Positions 1 to 8,318 of a stretch of 64,000 nucleotides of DNA are shown here, piece after piece (positions within the stretch are counted from its first letter, which is position 1; each line of letters begins with the position of its first letter). Both the position numbers and the translations under genes were made by a program. Source of the DNA: Actomonas sp051209155 (GTDB lineage: Bacteria > Verrucomicrobiota > Verrucomicrobiia > Opitutales > Opitutaceae); NCBI GenBank assembly GCA_051209155.1, contig JBPJGB010000001.1; one strand, written 5' to 3'. The notes below the pieces were generated by a model. That model was given only the letters and a program-made list of their open reading frames with translations. It made no database searches and was not told the DNA's origin.

Positions 1-1252
1 GACCGTGGGCGAAGTCCCAGCTGAAGCGGTGCACGTTGCGGAAGCCATAGGCGTAGATCTCACGATGGATCGTGGGATCAGCGGTATCGGCGAAGGGGTT
101 GGTGGGCGGAATGCCATAACTGGGAGTGCGGCCGTCGGAACCGCGCGGGTCGATGCGCATCATCGAACCAAGCAAGGTGCGCGGGTGACCGGCGCGATCC
201 GGAACCTTGAGGTTGATGGAGCCGCCATCGCCGTGGCCGATGTAGAGCAGCCCGTAGTCGGGATCGCTCGGATCGTCGATCGGGGCGAAGGCGATCTCCT
301 GGCTGCCGTGCGCGGTGGTGGGCGTGAGCCAGCGCATGACCTCGCGCGGTGGGCCGACCGGGATCAATCGGCCACCTGTCGTGGAAAGGTCGATACGCCA
401 TTCGTCGAGCACCCAGGCGAGGCGGGGGCTGGCGTCGGCCGGGATGACCTCGGGTAAATCGCCCGGATTGATGACGTCTTCGCCGGCCCACAGTTCGGAG
501 TGGGTGGTGTAGAGCAGGCCGTTGCGGAGAAAGTCGGGATGGAAGGCAAAGGCGCCGAAGCCCGAGGCCACCCCGGGTGAGTCGGTGAAGCGCGGAAAAT
601 GTTCGCGGAGGTGGAAGACGAGGTGCGCGGCGCCGTCCTTGATCTGGTAGAGCGGTCCCATGAGGTCGTTGACCAGCAGAGCGTCGGCGTCACGGGGATC
701 GGGTCGCAGCAACGCGATACCGGCGTAGGCCGGTCGATCGGGCAGGCGCGGCACCTCCGCCACCGGTTCCACGGTGAGGACGATGCCCGAGTCGACGATG
801 GGCGGCACAAAACGCACGTCAGCATCGGCGCTCACCGGGGCGACGGGGCGCGGGGCGAGATCGCGCGATTCGGTTTCCTCGTGCAGGTAAGCGATGATGG
901 CACGAATGCGGTCCTCGCCCAAGTGCGCAAAGGCCGGCATGGGCACTTGATAGCGGGCGAGCAGGGCCTTGGCGCGGGTATCGCCGGAGGCCAGCACGGC
1001 GGCGGGATCGGCGATCCACTGGGTCAGCGTCGACTCGTCGAGCAACCGCGTGATCCCGCCGAGGGGCGGTCCGAAGGAGACCGCCTCAAGTTGGTGGCAG
1101 GCGCCGCAATTTTTGGCGAAGAGTTCGCGACCGGAGTCGGCGGCGCTGGAGACGGCGGCCAGCAGCAGGGTGGCCCCCAGGGCGGTGGGCAAAAGGTGGG
1201 AGGGGAGCAGGGGCAAGAGCCCGAGGTTTGAGCGGGCACCGCGCGCGGGCAA
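1..1252 (-). CDS. Secreted cytochrome c / PQQ-type sugar dehydrogenase, 3' end outside window
   Basis: Read on the minus strand, the frame gives a hydrophobic leader (SNLGLLPLLPSHLLPTALG), then a class I haem motif CGACH shortly after the predicted cleavage site. A longer domain follows with phrases typical of glucose/sorbosone dehydrogenases: GHGDGGSIN, SMMRIDPRG and YAYGFRNVHRFSWD. The family oxidises sugars in the periplasm and passes electrons through PQQ and haem c. The protein continues past position 1, so its C-terminus is unseen. No in-frame ATG occurs near the leader. TTG at 1252 is my best start, although the frame stays open further upstream, so the start is uncertain. It is divergent from the receptor gene at 1713 and may share its regulatory palindrome. 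Confidence 0.72.
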   Translation of the reverse strand, partial: MPARGARSNLGLLPLLPSHLLPTALGATLLLAAVSSAADSGRELFAKNCGACHQLEAVSFGPPLGGITRLLDESTLTQWIADPAAVLASGDTRAKALLARYQVPMPAFAHLGEDRIRAIIAYLHEETESRDLAPRPVAPVSADADVRFVPPIVDSGIVLTVEPVAEVPRLPDRPAYAGIALLRPDPRDADALLVNDLMGPLYQIKDGAAHLVFHLREHFPRFTDSPGVASGFGAFAFHPDFLRNGLLYTTHSELWAGEDVINPGDLPEVIPADASPRLAWVLDEWRIDLSTTGGRLIPVGPPREVMRWLTPTTAHGSQEIAFAPIDDPSDPDYGLLYIGHGDGGSINLKVPDRAGHPRTLLGSMMRIDPRGSDGRTPSYGIPPTNPFADTADPTIHREIYAYGFRNVHRFSWDFAHG

Positions 1253-1447
1253 GCGGGCGCCTTGGTGAAAGTGCAGCAGACGATGTGGGGGCGCTGTTCC
1301 ACGTCGTCGACGCCGACGAGTGACGCGCCAATCGCCTGGCGGTGCGTCGCGGGAAACAGCGGATCGTGGCGAGAGGAGGGTGGTGGGCCACGGGCGGACG
1401 CCTCCGGCCAAACCCGGTGTTTGTATCCAAAATGCCGATCGCGGGTG

Positions 1448-1495
1448 TGTCCCCAGTTTTGGGGACAGGCCGTCATCCCGGAGCTGTGATAGGAT
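1448..1495 (+). promoter_or_regulatory. Palindromic activator site 1 and -10 of the receptor gene
   Basis: TGTCCCCAGTTTTGGGGACA (1448-1467) has perfect 8-bp arms around GTTT. A -10-like TAGGAT follows at 1490-1495, 22 bp after the palindrome. The same arrangement occurs at four other promoters in the window (5562, 8203, 10610, and 16886 on the minus strand). The predicted transcript start is near 1502, giving a leader of about 210 nt before the ATG at 1713. Read on the other strand, TACAAA sits at the same 22-bp distance, so the site may also serve the divergent dehydrogenase gene. Confidence 0.75.
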
Positions 1496-1712
1496 CGATT
1501 CAGTTACCCGGCGCGGATCAAACCGCGACTTTCCCCAGCCTGATAAGCCCTGCCATTCCCCCGAATTCCGCCGCCGCGATCTTTCGTGGCGAACCAGGAA
1601 TGACTCCCCTCCGCCCCCCCGCTTTCCCACCAGCTTCCCGCCCGGTGCGCCGCCGCCAGTCCGGCGTCCTCACCGGCGGATATCCCAACCCAAGCAACCC
1701 CAACACCAATAC

Positions 1713-4700
1713 ATGAAAAGGATAACAAGTCGCTGCGTCCTGACTCTTTTGTCGGCGCTGTCACTCGGCACGGTTCCGTTATGGGCGCAAACCGCACCCG
1801 GCGGCACCGCCGCCGTGGATTCCGATATGGAAGGCGAGGAAATAATCGTCCTCGACCCGTTCACCGTCACGACCGAACACGAGGGCTACAAAGCGGAGGA
1901 CACCCTCGGTGGTGCCCGCACCCGCACGAAACTCATCGATACGCCGTCGTCGGTTTCGGTCATCACGCCGAAGCTCCTACAGGACCTCGGTGTCACCAAG
2001 TCCGAGGACCTGCTGCGTTACACCACCGCCACCGAGACCGGCGGTCTCTACGGCAACTACTCCGGTATGACCTCCCGCGGCGCCGGCGTCACGGCGGGCG
2101 CGGAGTCCGGGCGTCTTTCCACGCCTCATGCACTCAATCGTTCCCGCGGTATCGGCTCCCTCGATAATACGCGCAACTATCTGCTGAGCAGCATTCCGTG
2201 GGACGGCTACAACATCAGCCGCGTCGAAATCGCGCGCGGACCGAACTCGTTCCTCTTCGGCGTCGGCTCTCCGTCCGGCATCTCCAACGTCATGACGAAC
2301 AGCGCGTCCTACAAGGACTTCGGTTCGGTCGAGGGCCGCTATGGCAGCTATGGATCGACGCGGGCCGTGCTCGATATCAACAAGGAAATCCTCCCTGGCC
2401 AACTCGCGGTGCGTTTCGACTTCGTCGACGACCATGCGAAGTATGAACAGAAACCGGCCTACAGCGATACGAAGCGCGGTTACGGCGCCGTGATCTGGGA
2501 GCCGAAGTTTCTAGACGGCGACTTTGCCCACACTAAGATCCAAGCGAACTTCGAACGCGGCCAAGTCCGGTCAAACAACCCCCGCACGCTTCCGCCCATG
2601 GACTACGTCACGGGTTATCTGAAGGACCCGCGGATGAGTGCGACGGGTTACAATCTCTGGACCTATTCGGTCAGTTCCGCGCTCAACGGAACGGACCCCA
2701 ACGCGAGTTTCTATTCGGGCAACGGCTCCTTCGGAAACTGGAACCAGTGGGGCACCAGCCCGTATTTCTATTGGGACGGGGCGACCGGAGATCTCATCCA
2801 AGCCGGCCAGCCGAACTACACCTCCCTCAACGGTTACGGCGAGGACACCAACCGCTTCCACGTTCACACCTGGGGTTACAACAACTTCGCGAAGAACATG
2901 AACGGCCTCTACCGGCAGCAAAACGGAATGGACGGCGGTGAGTTCGCGGGGGCCCTCGGTGGCTCCGTGACCTACTTCGACCAGACTCTGTCTGATCGGG
3001 GCATCTTCGACTACTACAAGCAGCTCATCGACGGTGACAACAAGCGCGAGTGGCAGGACTGGGATTCCGTTTCCCTCAACGTCGTCCAGACCCTGTTCGA
3101 CCGCAAGCTCTCCCTGCAGGCCGTCGTTTCACACGAAAACTACAGCCGGGGCAGCGAAGGCATGCTCAATCACGGGCCGACGCTCATGCTCGACCTCGAT
3201 GAGTATCTTTCCACCTATCCGTCCTGGTTTACCGGTCTGGCGACGAAGAACCCCAATGTGGGTCGACCCTTTGTCTTTGGTCCCTATGGCGGCGGTAACC
3301 GCAACTGGACCGAGCACGACAACATGCAGTTCACCGCGGCCTATGACCTCGATCTCGAGAGCATGTTTGCGAATGAGAGCTGGCTCGGCCGCCTGCTGGG
3401 CACCCATCAGTTCACCGGTCTGATCAGCCGCTCCGAACAGACCGATCGTGCCGTCGGCTACAAAACCGCCGGCATCGATCCGCTCTTCGCGGAGGAGTAT
3501 GGCGGCGCGGCCAAGATCGCCGACAACCAGATCAACTGGCTCGCCTACCTCGGACCTTCACTGTTTGGCTGGAACACGGGCGGACCGACCCTGAGCAATC
3601 TGTCGACGCGGATTCCCGCGCAGAACGACCAGCTGCCCTATCTCGGCATGCAGGTCTGGAGCGATGAGTGGACGGCGGGTGCCGGCGTGGATCCCACGGC
3701 CGCGTGGAACATGCCCCTGCCGGACGGCACCACCCAGGTGCGCACCCAGGCCGACAACCCGGCCAACTATGCCGGTTATGTTCGCGTCCCGGCTTCGGTG
3801 ATCACCTCCGACACGCACATGGACCAGCTGCGCACCAGCAGCTCGATGAAATCCCATCGCATCGATTCGAAGGCGATCATGTATCAGGGCCACCTCTGGG
3901 GTGACACCATCATCCCGTCGTTTGGCTATCGCGAGGACGTGACCGTGCAGCGCGGCACCACCGCCGTGCAAAACGATCTCGACGGCGACGGCAAACCGGA
4001 TGCGGTTGAAACCGGCCTCTACCGGGAAATCACCCGGATCGAAGATACCACCGGGGCTGAGGCCACCACGCGCTCGACCAGCTATGGTGTCGCCGTTCAC
4101 CTCCCGAAGGTCCTCAAGCAGAAGCTGCCGGAAGGCACGGATATCTCCCTGTATTACTTCCACGGCTCCAATGAGACTCCGAATGTCCGCTATGGCCTCG
4201 ACGGCCTCCAGCTGCCCAACGAGTCGGGCGAAACCGACGATTACTCGATTCAGGTCGACTACAAAGGCAAGCTGACCGTGCGCCTGACCCGGTTCGACAC
4301 CGTCAGCAAGTATGCGCAGGCTTCCTACGGCAGCCCGCTCGGGGGCAACGGCTGGTTCATCGGCGCGGCGCCCACCTGGGCGCTCACCATGGGCGCTTCC
4401 GCCTTGGCCGCCTGGGAGTTTCCGGACTCGGAGCTGAATCCGGAAATGGTCGCCAGCAGCTGGATCTCCAATTGGGCCCGCGACCCGGCTCGGGATGCGT
4501 TGATGCAGCAGATCGCCAAGGCCTTCAGCGAGGACTTCACGGAGTTCTACGACCAAGCCTACTGGGACCGCTACGGTGCCAATGTCGACGTCGCGGCGAT
4601 CCAACGCGGCGACTGGCGGAACATCCTCACCAACACGGGGGTGACCCTGCCTTGGACGATCACCGGCGTCAACGACACCATTCACGGCGTGCAGGAGATC

Positions 4701-5384
4701 ATCGACCAGGACGTCGGCTCGAAGGGCTACGAACTCGAGGTCACCTTCCGCCCGCGGAGCAATTGGGACATCACGTTCAACGTGGCCAAGGTCAACGCCA
4801 CCCAGATCAAACTCGGCGATGCCGCCACCCGGCATCTCGAAGGCATGAAGCACCTCTTCGTTGACACCGCCTTGGGCGATATCGCGATGTGGGGCACCTA
4901 CAACGACGCGGGGGCCTGGCGCTCGGAGTTCACCAAGAACCTCTGGGCTCCCTACAACATCCAGGTGGCCCTCACCGGTTCCGATCAACCCGAAGTCCGC
5001 GAATGGCGTTTTAACGGCATCACCAACTATCGCTTCGACGAAGGCCGTCTCAAGGGCTTCAACATTGGCGGTGCCTTCCGTTGGGAAGACCGTCCCACCC
5101 TCGGCTTCGGTATTTACAACAAGGATATCGGCCAAGGTGAGACCCTCTGGATCTCCGACGTGAACCAGCGCCTCCAAGGCAAGGCCGACCAACACTTCGA
5201 CCTCTGGCTCGGTTACGAGCGTCAGTTGACCGATGCGGTGCGGGGTCGTCTGCAGGTCAACATCCGCAACGTGGGCGAGAACACCAAACTCGTCCCGATC
5301 ACGTTGCAGCCGAACGGCGATGTCGCCCAGTCTCGCATCCAATCCGGTCAGACCGCCGATGTGAGTGTGAAGTTCATGTTCTGA
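1713..5384 (+). CDS. TonB-dependent outer-membrane receptor
   Basis: This 1223-residue protein starts with a signal peptide ending around WAQ (residue 26). A short linker with VLDPFTVTTE leads into a plug domain (TPSSVSVITPKLLQDLG, then SRVEIARGPNSFLFGVGSPSG). A long beta-barrel follows, and the chain ends in an aromatic residue (KFMF), as expected for outer-membrane porins. Such receptors import oligosaccharides or other large ligands using TonB energy. The ATG at 1713 is chosen because the leader peptide begins there; the frame is open further upstream but is not protein-like. It stands alone before a terminator and is followed by the GH62-GH27, GH5 and esterase genes, all preceded by the same palindromic site. 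It is therefore probably the importer for their products. Confidence 0.93.
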   Translation: MKRITSRCVLTLLSALSLGTVPLWAQTAPGGTAAVDSDMEGEEIIVLDPFTVTTEHEGYKAEDTLGGARTRTKLIDTPSSVSVITPKLLQDLGVTKSEDLLRYTTATETGGLYGNYSGMTSRGAGVTAGAESGRLSTPHALNRSRGIGSLDNTRNYLLSSIPWDGYNISRVEIARGPNSFLFGVGSPSGISNVMTNSASYKDFGSVEGRYGSYGSTRAVLDINKEILPGQLAVRFDFVDDHAKYEQKPAYSDTKRGYGAVIWEPKFLDGDFAHTKIQANFERGQVRSNNPRTLPPMDYVTGYLKDPRMSATGYNLWTYSVSSALNGTDPNASFYSGNGSFGNWNQWGTSPYFYWDGATGDLIQAGQPNYTSLNGYGEDTNRFHVHTWGYNNFAKNMNGLYRQQNGMDGGEFAGALGGSVTYFDQTLSDRGIFDYYKQLIDGDNKREWQDWDSVSLNVVQTLFDRKLSLQAVVSHENYSRGSEGMLNHGPTLMLDLDEYLSTYPSWFTGLATKNPNVGRPFVFGPYGGGNRNWTEHDNMQFTAAYDLDLESMFANESWLGRLLGTHQFTGLISRSEQTDRAVGYKTAGIDPLFAEEYGGAAKIADNQINWLAYLGPSLFGWNTGGPTLSNLSTRIPAQNDQLPYLGMQVWSDEWTAGAGVDPTAAWNMPLPDGTTQVRTQADNPANYAGYVRVPASVITSDTHMDQLRTSSSMKSHRIDSKAIMYQGHLWGDTIIPSFGYREDVTVQRGTTAVQNDLDGDGKPDAVETGLYREITRIEDTTGAEATTRSTSYGVAVHLPKVLKQKLPEGTDISLYYFHGSNETPNVRYGLDGLQLPNESGETDDYSIQVDYKGKLTVRLTRFDTVSKYAQASYGSPLGGNGWFIGAAPTWALTMGASALAAWEFPDSELNPEMVASSWISNWARDPARDALMQQIAKAFSEDFTEFYDQAYWDRYGANVDVAAIQRGDWRNILTNTGVTLPWTITGVNDTIHGVQEIIDQDVGSKGYELEVTFRPRSNWDITFNVAKVNATQIKLGDAATRHLEGMKHLFVDTALGDIAMWGTYNDAGAWRSEFTKNLWAPYNIQVALTGSDQPEVREWRFNGITNYRFDEGRLKGFNIGGAFRWEDRPTLGFGIYNKDIGQGETLWISDVNQRLQGKADQHFDLWLGYERQLTDAVRGRLQVNIRNVGENTKLVPITLQPNGDVAQSRIQSGQTADVSVKFMF

Positions 5385-5422
5385 TCAACTCCGACCCCTT
5401 GGGCCGGGTCTGAATATCACGA

Positions 5423-5456
5423 GGCTCCCTGTCCGTCTCCGGCAGGGAGTCTTTTT
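5423..5456 (+). terminator. Rho-independent terminator of the receptor gene
   Basis: GGCTCCCTG (5423-5431) pairs with CAGGGAGTC (5443-5451), allowing one G-T pair, around an 11-nt loop. TTTTT follows directly at 5452-5456. It lies about 40 bp after the receptor stop codon and makes that gene a separate transcript. Confidence 0.85.
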
Positions 5457-5561
5457 CTGTCGGCACGCCGTCCGGCGGTCGACGTCCTCCTGGGTTGCGA
5501 GGTGGACGCAGACGTCCCTGTCCGCGTCTTTCACCCGCTCACAGTCCTTCCTCCGCTCGTC

Positions 5562-5609
5562 TGTCGCGCGTTTTGGGGACGCGCGCCGCTGACCGGAGCG
5601 TGTTAGGGT
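5562..5609 (+). promoter_or_regulatory. Palindromic activator site 2 and -10 of the GH62-GH27 gene
   Basis: TGTCGCGCGTTTTGGGGACG at 5562-5581 is a less perfect copy of site 1. TAGGGT-type -10 bases (T5604, A5605, T5609) lie at the same 22-bp spacing. The predicted start is near 5616, about 25 nt before the ATG at 5641. The remaining 5457-5561 stretch shows no other feature. Confidence 0.7.
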
Positions 5610-5640
5610 GGGGGAGTTCCCGCCCCTTAAACCTCCCCTT

Positions 5641-8196
5641 ATGTTCGATCGTTTCCTCCCTCTCCGTCGCCGCGTCCAGCTGGCGGCCGTTCTCGCCCTG
5701 GCTCCGACCGCCCGTGCCGTCGCCGAGTCGCACCCGGCGTTCGCGCCGCGCCAGTGGATCACGTCCGCCCCGGTTCTGTCAGCCGTCGCCGATGACCGAC
5801 ACCCCATCGTTTCGGTGAAAGATCCTACGGTCGTGCGCCACGACGGGCGCTGGCACGTCTTCACCACCACCGCCGATACGAGCGGCGAATGGCGCATGGC
5901 CTATTTCAACTTCGCGTCCTGGGCCGAGGCCGACCGCGCCGAGATTTTTCATCTCGACCAGAACCCGGCCTTCGATGGCTACAACTGCGCGCCGCAGGTC
6001 TTCTACTTCCGCCCTCAGCAGAAGTGGTATCTGATCTTCCAGTCCCAGCAGCCCCGTTTCTCCACGACCGACGACCTGTCGGATCCTCTGTCCTGGAGCG
6101 AGCCGCAGGACTTCTTCGCTGGCACGCCGGCGAGCGTGGTCGAGGGCTGGCTCGATTACTGGATCATCTGCGACGACACCCACGCGTATTTGTTTTTCCC
6201 CGACGACCACGGCCGCTTCTATCGCAGCCGCACCCGACTAATCGATTTTCCCCGCGGCTTTGATGAGCCGGTCGTCGTGCTGCAGGAGCCCAACGCCGCC
6301 GACCTCTTTGAAGGCTCGTGCGTCTATAAGCTGAAGGACACGAACCAATACCTCTGCCTCGTCGAGTGCATCGGCCGGGAGAACGGCAGCCGTTACTACC
6401 GCGCCTTCACCGCCGACCGGCTCGACGGCGAGTGGCAACCCCTGCCGGGCGCGGACACCGAGGTCGCGCCCTTCGCCGGCAACGCCAACGTGAGCGCGCC
6501 GGGCGGCGGCGAACGCTGGACCGACGGCATCAGTCACGGCGAGCTCCTGCGCGAGGGAGTCGACGAGACCATGACGATCGATCCCGCCAACCTGCGCTTC
6601 CTCTACCAGGGCCTGCCGGTGGGCCGCGCGGTGCCGGAGTATTCACAACTTCCCTACAGCCTGGCCCTGCTGGGGTCGGCGGACTTCGTCCGGAGCGTGA
6701 CCCCGGCGTCGGCGGCGATGGCCGACATCCGCACGCCGCCGCCGCCGGCGACGCCGCGCATCAACGGCCCGACGATCTTTGGCGTCCGTCCCGGCTCCCC
6801 GTTCCTCTACACCATTCCGGTGACCGGCGAGCGGCCGATGACCTACGCGGTGGATGACCTGCCTGCCGGCCTCGCTGTCGACGCGGCGACCGGCCGCATC
6901 ACCGGTCGCCTCGCCGCGCCCGGTGAGCACCACGTGGTGTTTCGCGCCAGCAACGCGCTTGGCGAGGCTGAAAAGCCGTTTCGCATCGTGGTGGGCGACA
7001 AGATCGCCCTCACGCCGCCGCTGGGCTGGAACAGTTGGAATTCCTGGGCCGGATCGGTCGATCAGGACAAGGTGCTGCGCTCGGCCCGCGCGCTCGTTTC
7101 GTCCGGCTTGGCGAACCACGGCTGGACCTACGTTAACATCGACGACACCTGGCAGGGCGAACGCGGCGGTCCGCACTTCGCGATCCTCGGCAACGAGAAA
7201 TTCCCCGACATGAAGCAGCTCTGCGACGAGATCCACGCCCTGGGTCTCAAGGCCGGCATCTACTCGTCGCCTTGGGTCACCACCTACGCCGGTTTTCGCG
7301 GCGGTGCCAGCGATGCGCCGGACGGCTCGTGGACGCGGATCGAGGGCTACGACCACTACCAGGCCAATCATCGCCTCGGCGCCTACACCTTTGAGGCAAA
7401 TGACGCCGCGCAATGGGCCGAGTGGGGCTTTGATTACCTGAAATACGACTGGAATCCCAACGACGTGCCGCACACCAAGGCCATGGCCGCAGCCCTGCGC
7501 GCCACCGGTCGGGACATCGTCTTCAGCCTGTCCAATGCCGCGCCGTTCGAGGACATCGCCGAGCTCTCGCAGTATGCCAACGCCTGGCGCACCACCGGCG
7601 ACATCGTCGATGTCTGGGCACCGCCCGCGCCTGAGTGGTGGCAGAACTCCGTCACCGAGATCGGTTTCAATCAGGACCGCTGGGTGCCGCACGGTGGTCC
7701 GGGCCACTGGAACGATCCCGACATGCTCGTCGTCGGTTGGGTGGGGTGGGGTCCCAACCTGCACCCGACCCGCCTGACGCCGGCGGAGCAATATTCCCAC
7801 ATCAGCCTCTGGGCCATGCTCGCCTCCCCGCTGCTCATCGGCTGCGATCTCGAGCGCCTCGATCCTTTCACGCTGAACCTCCTCACCAATGACGAAGTGC
7901 TCGCCATCAACCAGGATGCCCTCGGCCGCTCCGCGCACCGCGTCGCGACGCCGGGCGCGATCGAGGTCTACCGCAAGGAGCTCGAGGACGGGAGCGTCGC
8001 GGTCGGTTACTTCAACCGCGGCGAAAATCCGCAACGCCTGCCGGTGAACGTCACGCAGCTCGGGCTCGGCGCCGCGCCCCGCATCCGCGACGTCTGGCGT
8101 CAGCAGGACATCGCGCCGGTCGAGGGCGTGCTCGAGGTCACTGTCCCGGGCCACGACGTGATGCTCTACCGGATCACGCCGGTCGCCGTTCCGTGA
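5641..8196 (+). CDS. GH62 alpha-L-arabinofuranosidase / Ig-like / GH27 fusion enzyme
   Basis: The 851-residue product has a signal peptide (to about residue 28). A five-bladed GH62 domain (about 35-350) follows, with KDPTVV (base Asp61), APQVFYFRPQQKWYLIFQ and DLFEGSCVYK (acid Glu224). A putative-Ig linker (about 372-452) leads to a GH27 domain from LTPPLGWNSWNSW (457). This carries YLKYDW (nucleophile Asp602) and RTTGDI (acid/base Asp653), plus GHWNDPDML. GH62 removes alpha-L-arabinofuranose from arabinoxylan. GH27 removes alpha-galactose or beta-L-arabinopyranose. Joining both in one chain suggests a heteroglycan bearing both side chains. The ATG at 5641 begins the leader peptide and lies just after the predicted transcript start. 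Both active sites look intact. Confidence 0.88.
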   Translation: MFDRFLPLRRRVQLAAVLALAPTARAVAESHPAFAPRQWITSAPVLSAVADDRHPIVSVKDPTVVRHDGRWHVFTTTADTSGEWRMAYFNFASWAEADRAEIFHLDQNPAFDGYNCAPQVFYFRPQQKWYLIFQSQQPRFSTTDDLSDPLSWSEPQDFFAGTPASVVEGWLDYWIICDDTHAYLFFPDDHGRFYRSRTRLIDFPRGFDEPVVVLQEPNAADLFEGSCVYKLKDTNQYLCLVECIGRENGSRYYRAFTADRLDGEWQPLPGADTEVAPFAGNANVSAPGGGERWTDGISHGELLREGVDETMTIDPANLRFLYQGLPVGRAVPEYSQLPYSLALLGSADFVRSVTPASAAMADIRTPPPPATPRINGPTIFGVRPGSPFLYTIPVTGERPMTYAVDDLPAGLAVDAATGRITGRLAAPGEHHVVFRASNALGEAEKPFRIVVGDKIALTPPLGWNSWNSWAGSVDQDKVLRSARALVSSGLANHGWTYVNIDDTWQGERGGPHFAILGNEKFPDMKQLCDEIHALGLKAGIYSSPWVTTYAGFRGGASDAPDGSWTRIEGYDHYQANHRLGAYTFEANDAAQWAEWGFDYLKYDWNPNDVPHTKAMAAALRATGRDIVFSLSNAAPFEDIAELSQYANAWRTTGDIVDVWAPPAPEWWQNSVTEIGFNQDRWVPHGGPGHWNDPDMLVVGWVGWGPNLHPTRLTPAEQYSHISLWAMLASPLLIGCDLERLDPFTLNLLTNDEVLAINQDALGRSAHRVATPGAIEVYRKELEDGSVAVGYFNRGENPQRLPVNVTQLGLGAAPRIRDVWRQQDIAPVEGVLEVTVPGHDVMLYRITPVAVP

Positions 8197-8202
8197 CGGC
8201 CT

Positions 8203-8250
8203 TGTCCCGAGTTTTCGGGACAAGCTCTGTCCCTTCGATCCGGCTAGGCT
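8203..8250 (+). promoter_or_regulatory. Palindromic activator site 3 and -10 of the GH5 gene
   Basis: TGTCCCGAGTTTTCGGGACA at 8203-8222 is a perfect 8+4+8 palindrome starting seven bases after the GH27 stop. TAGGCT at 8245-8250 is the -10 at 22-bp spacing. The predicted start is near 8257, so the GH5 gene has its own promoter despite the tight spacing. Confidence 0.75.
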
Positions 8251-8318
8251 TGGCGCCTTGCGTTCATGCGGTCCAGCCGCCGGTCCACCCATCCTCAACC
8301 CCTTTTCCCTTTTCCATC

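Noticed and set aside
3558..5342. 594-codon minus-strand frame inside receptor 1
   Set aside because: Antisense shadow with repetitive Val/Gly/Asp composition and no domain.
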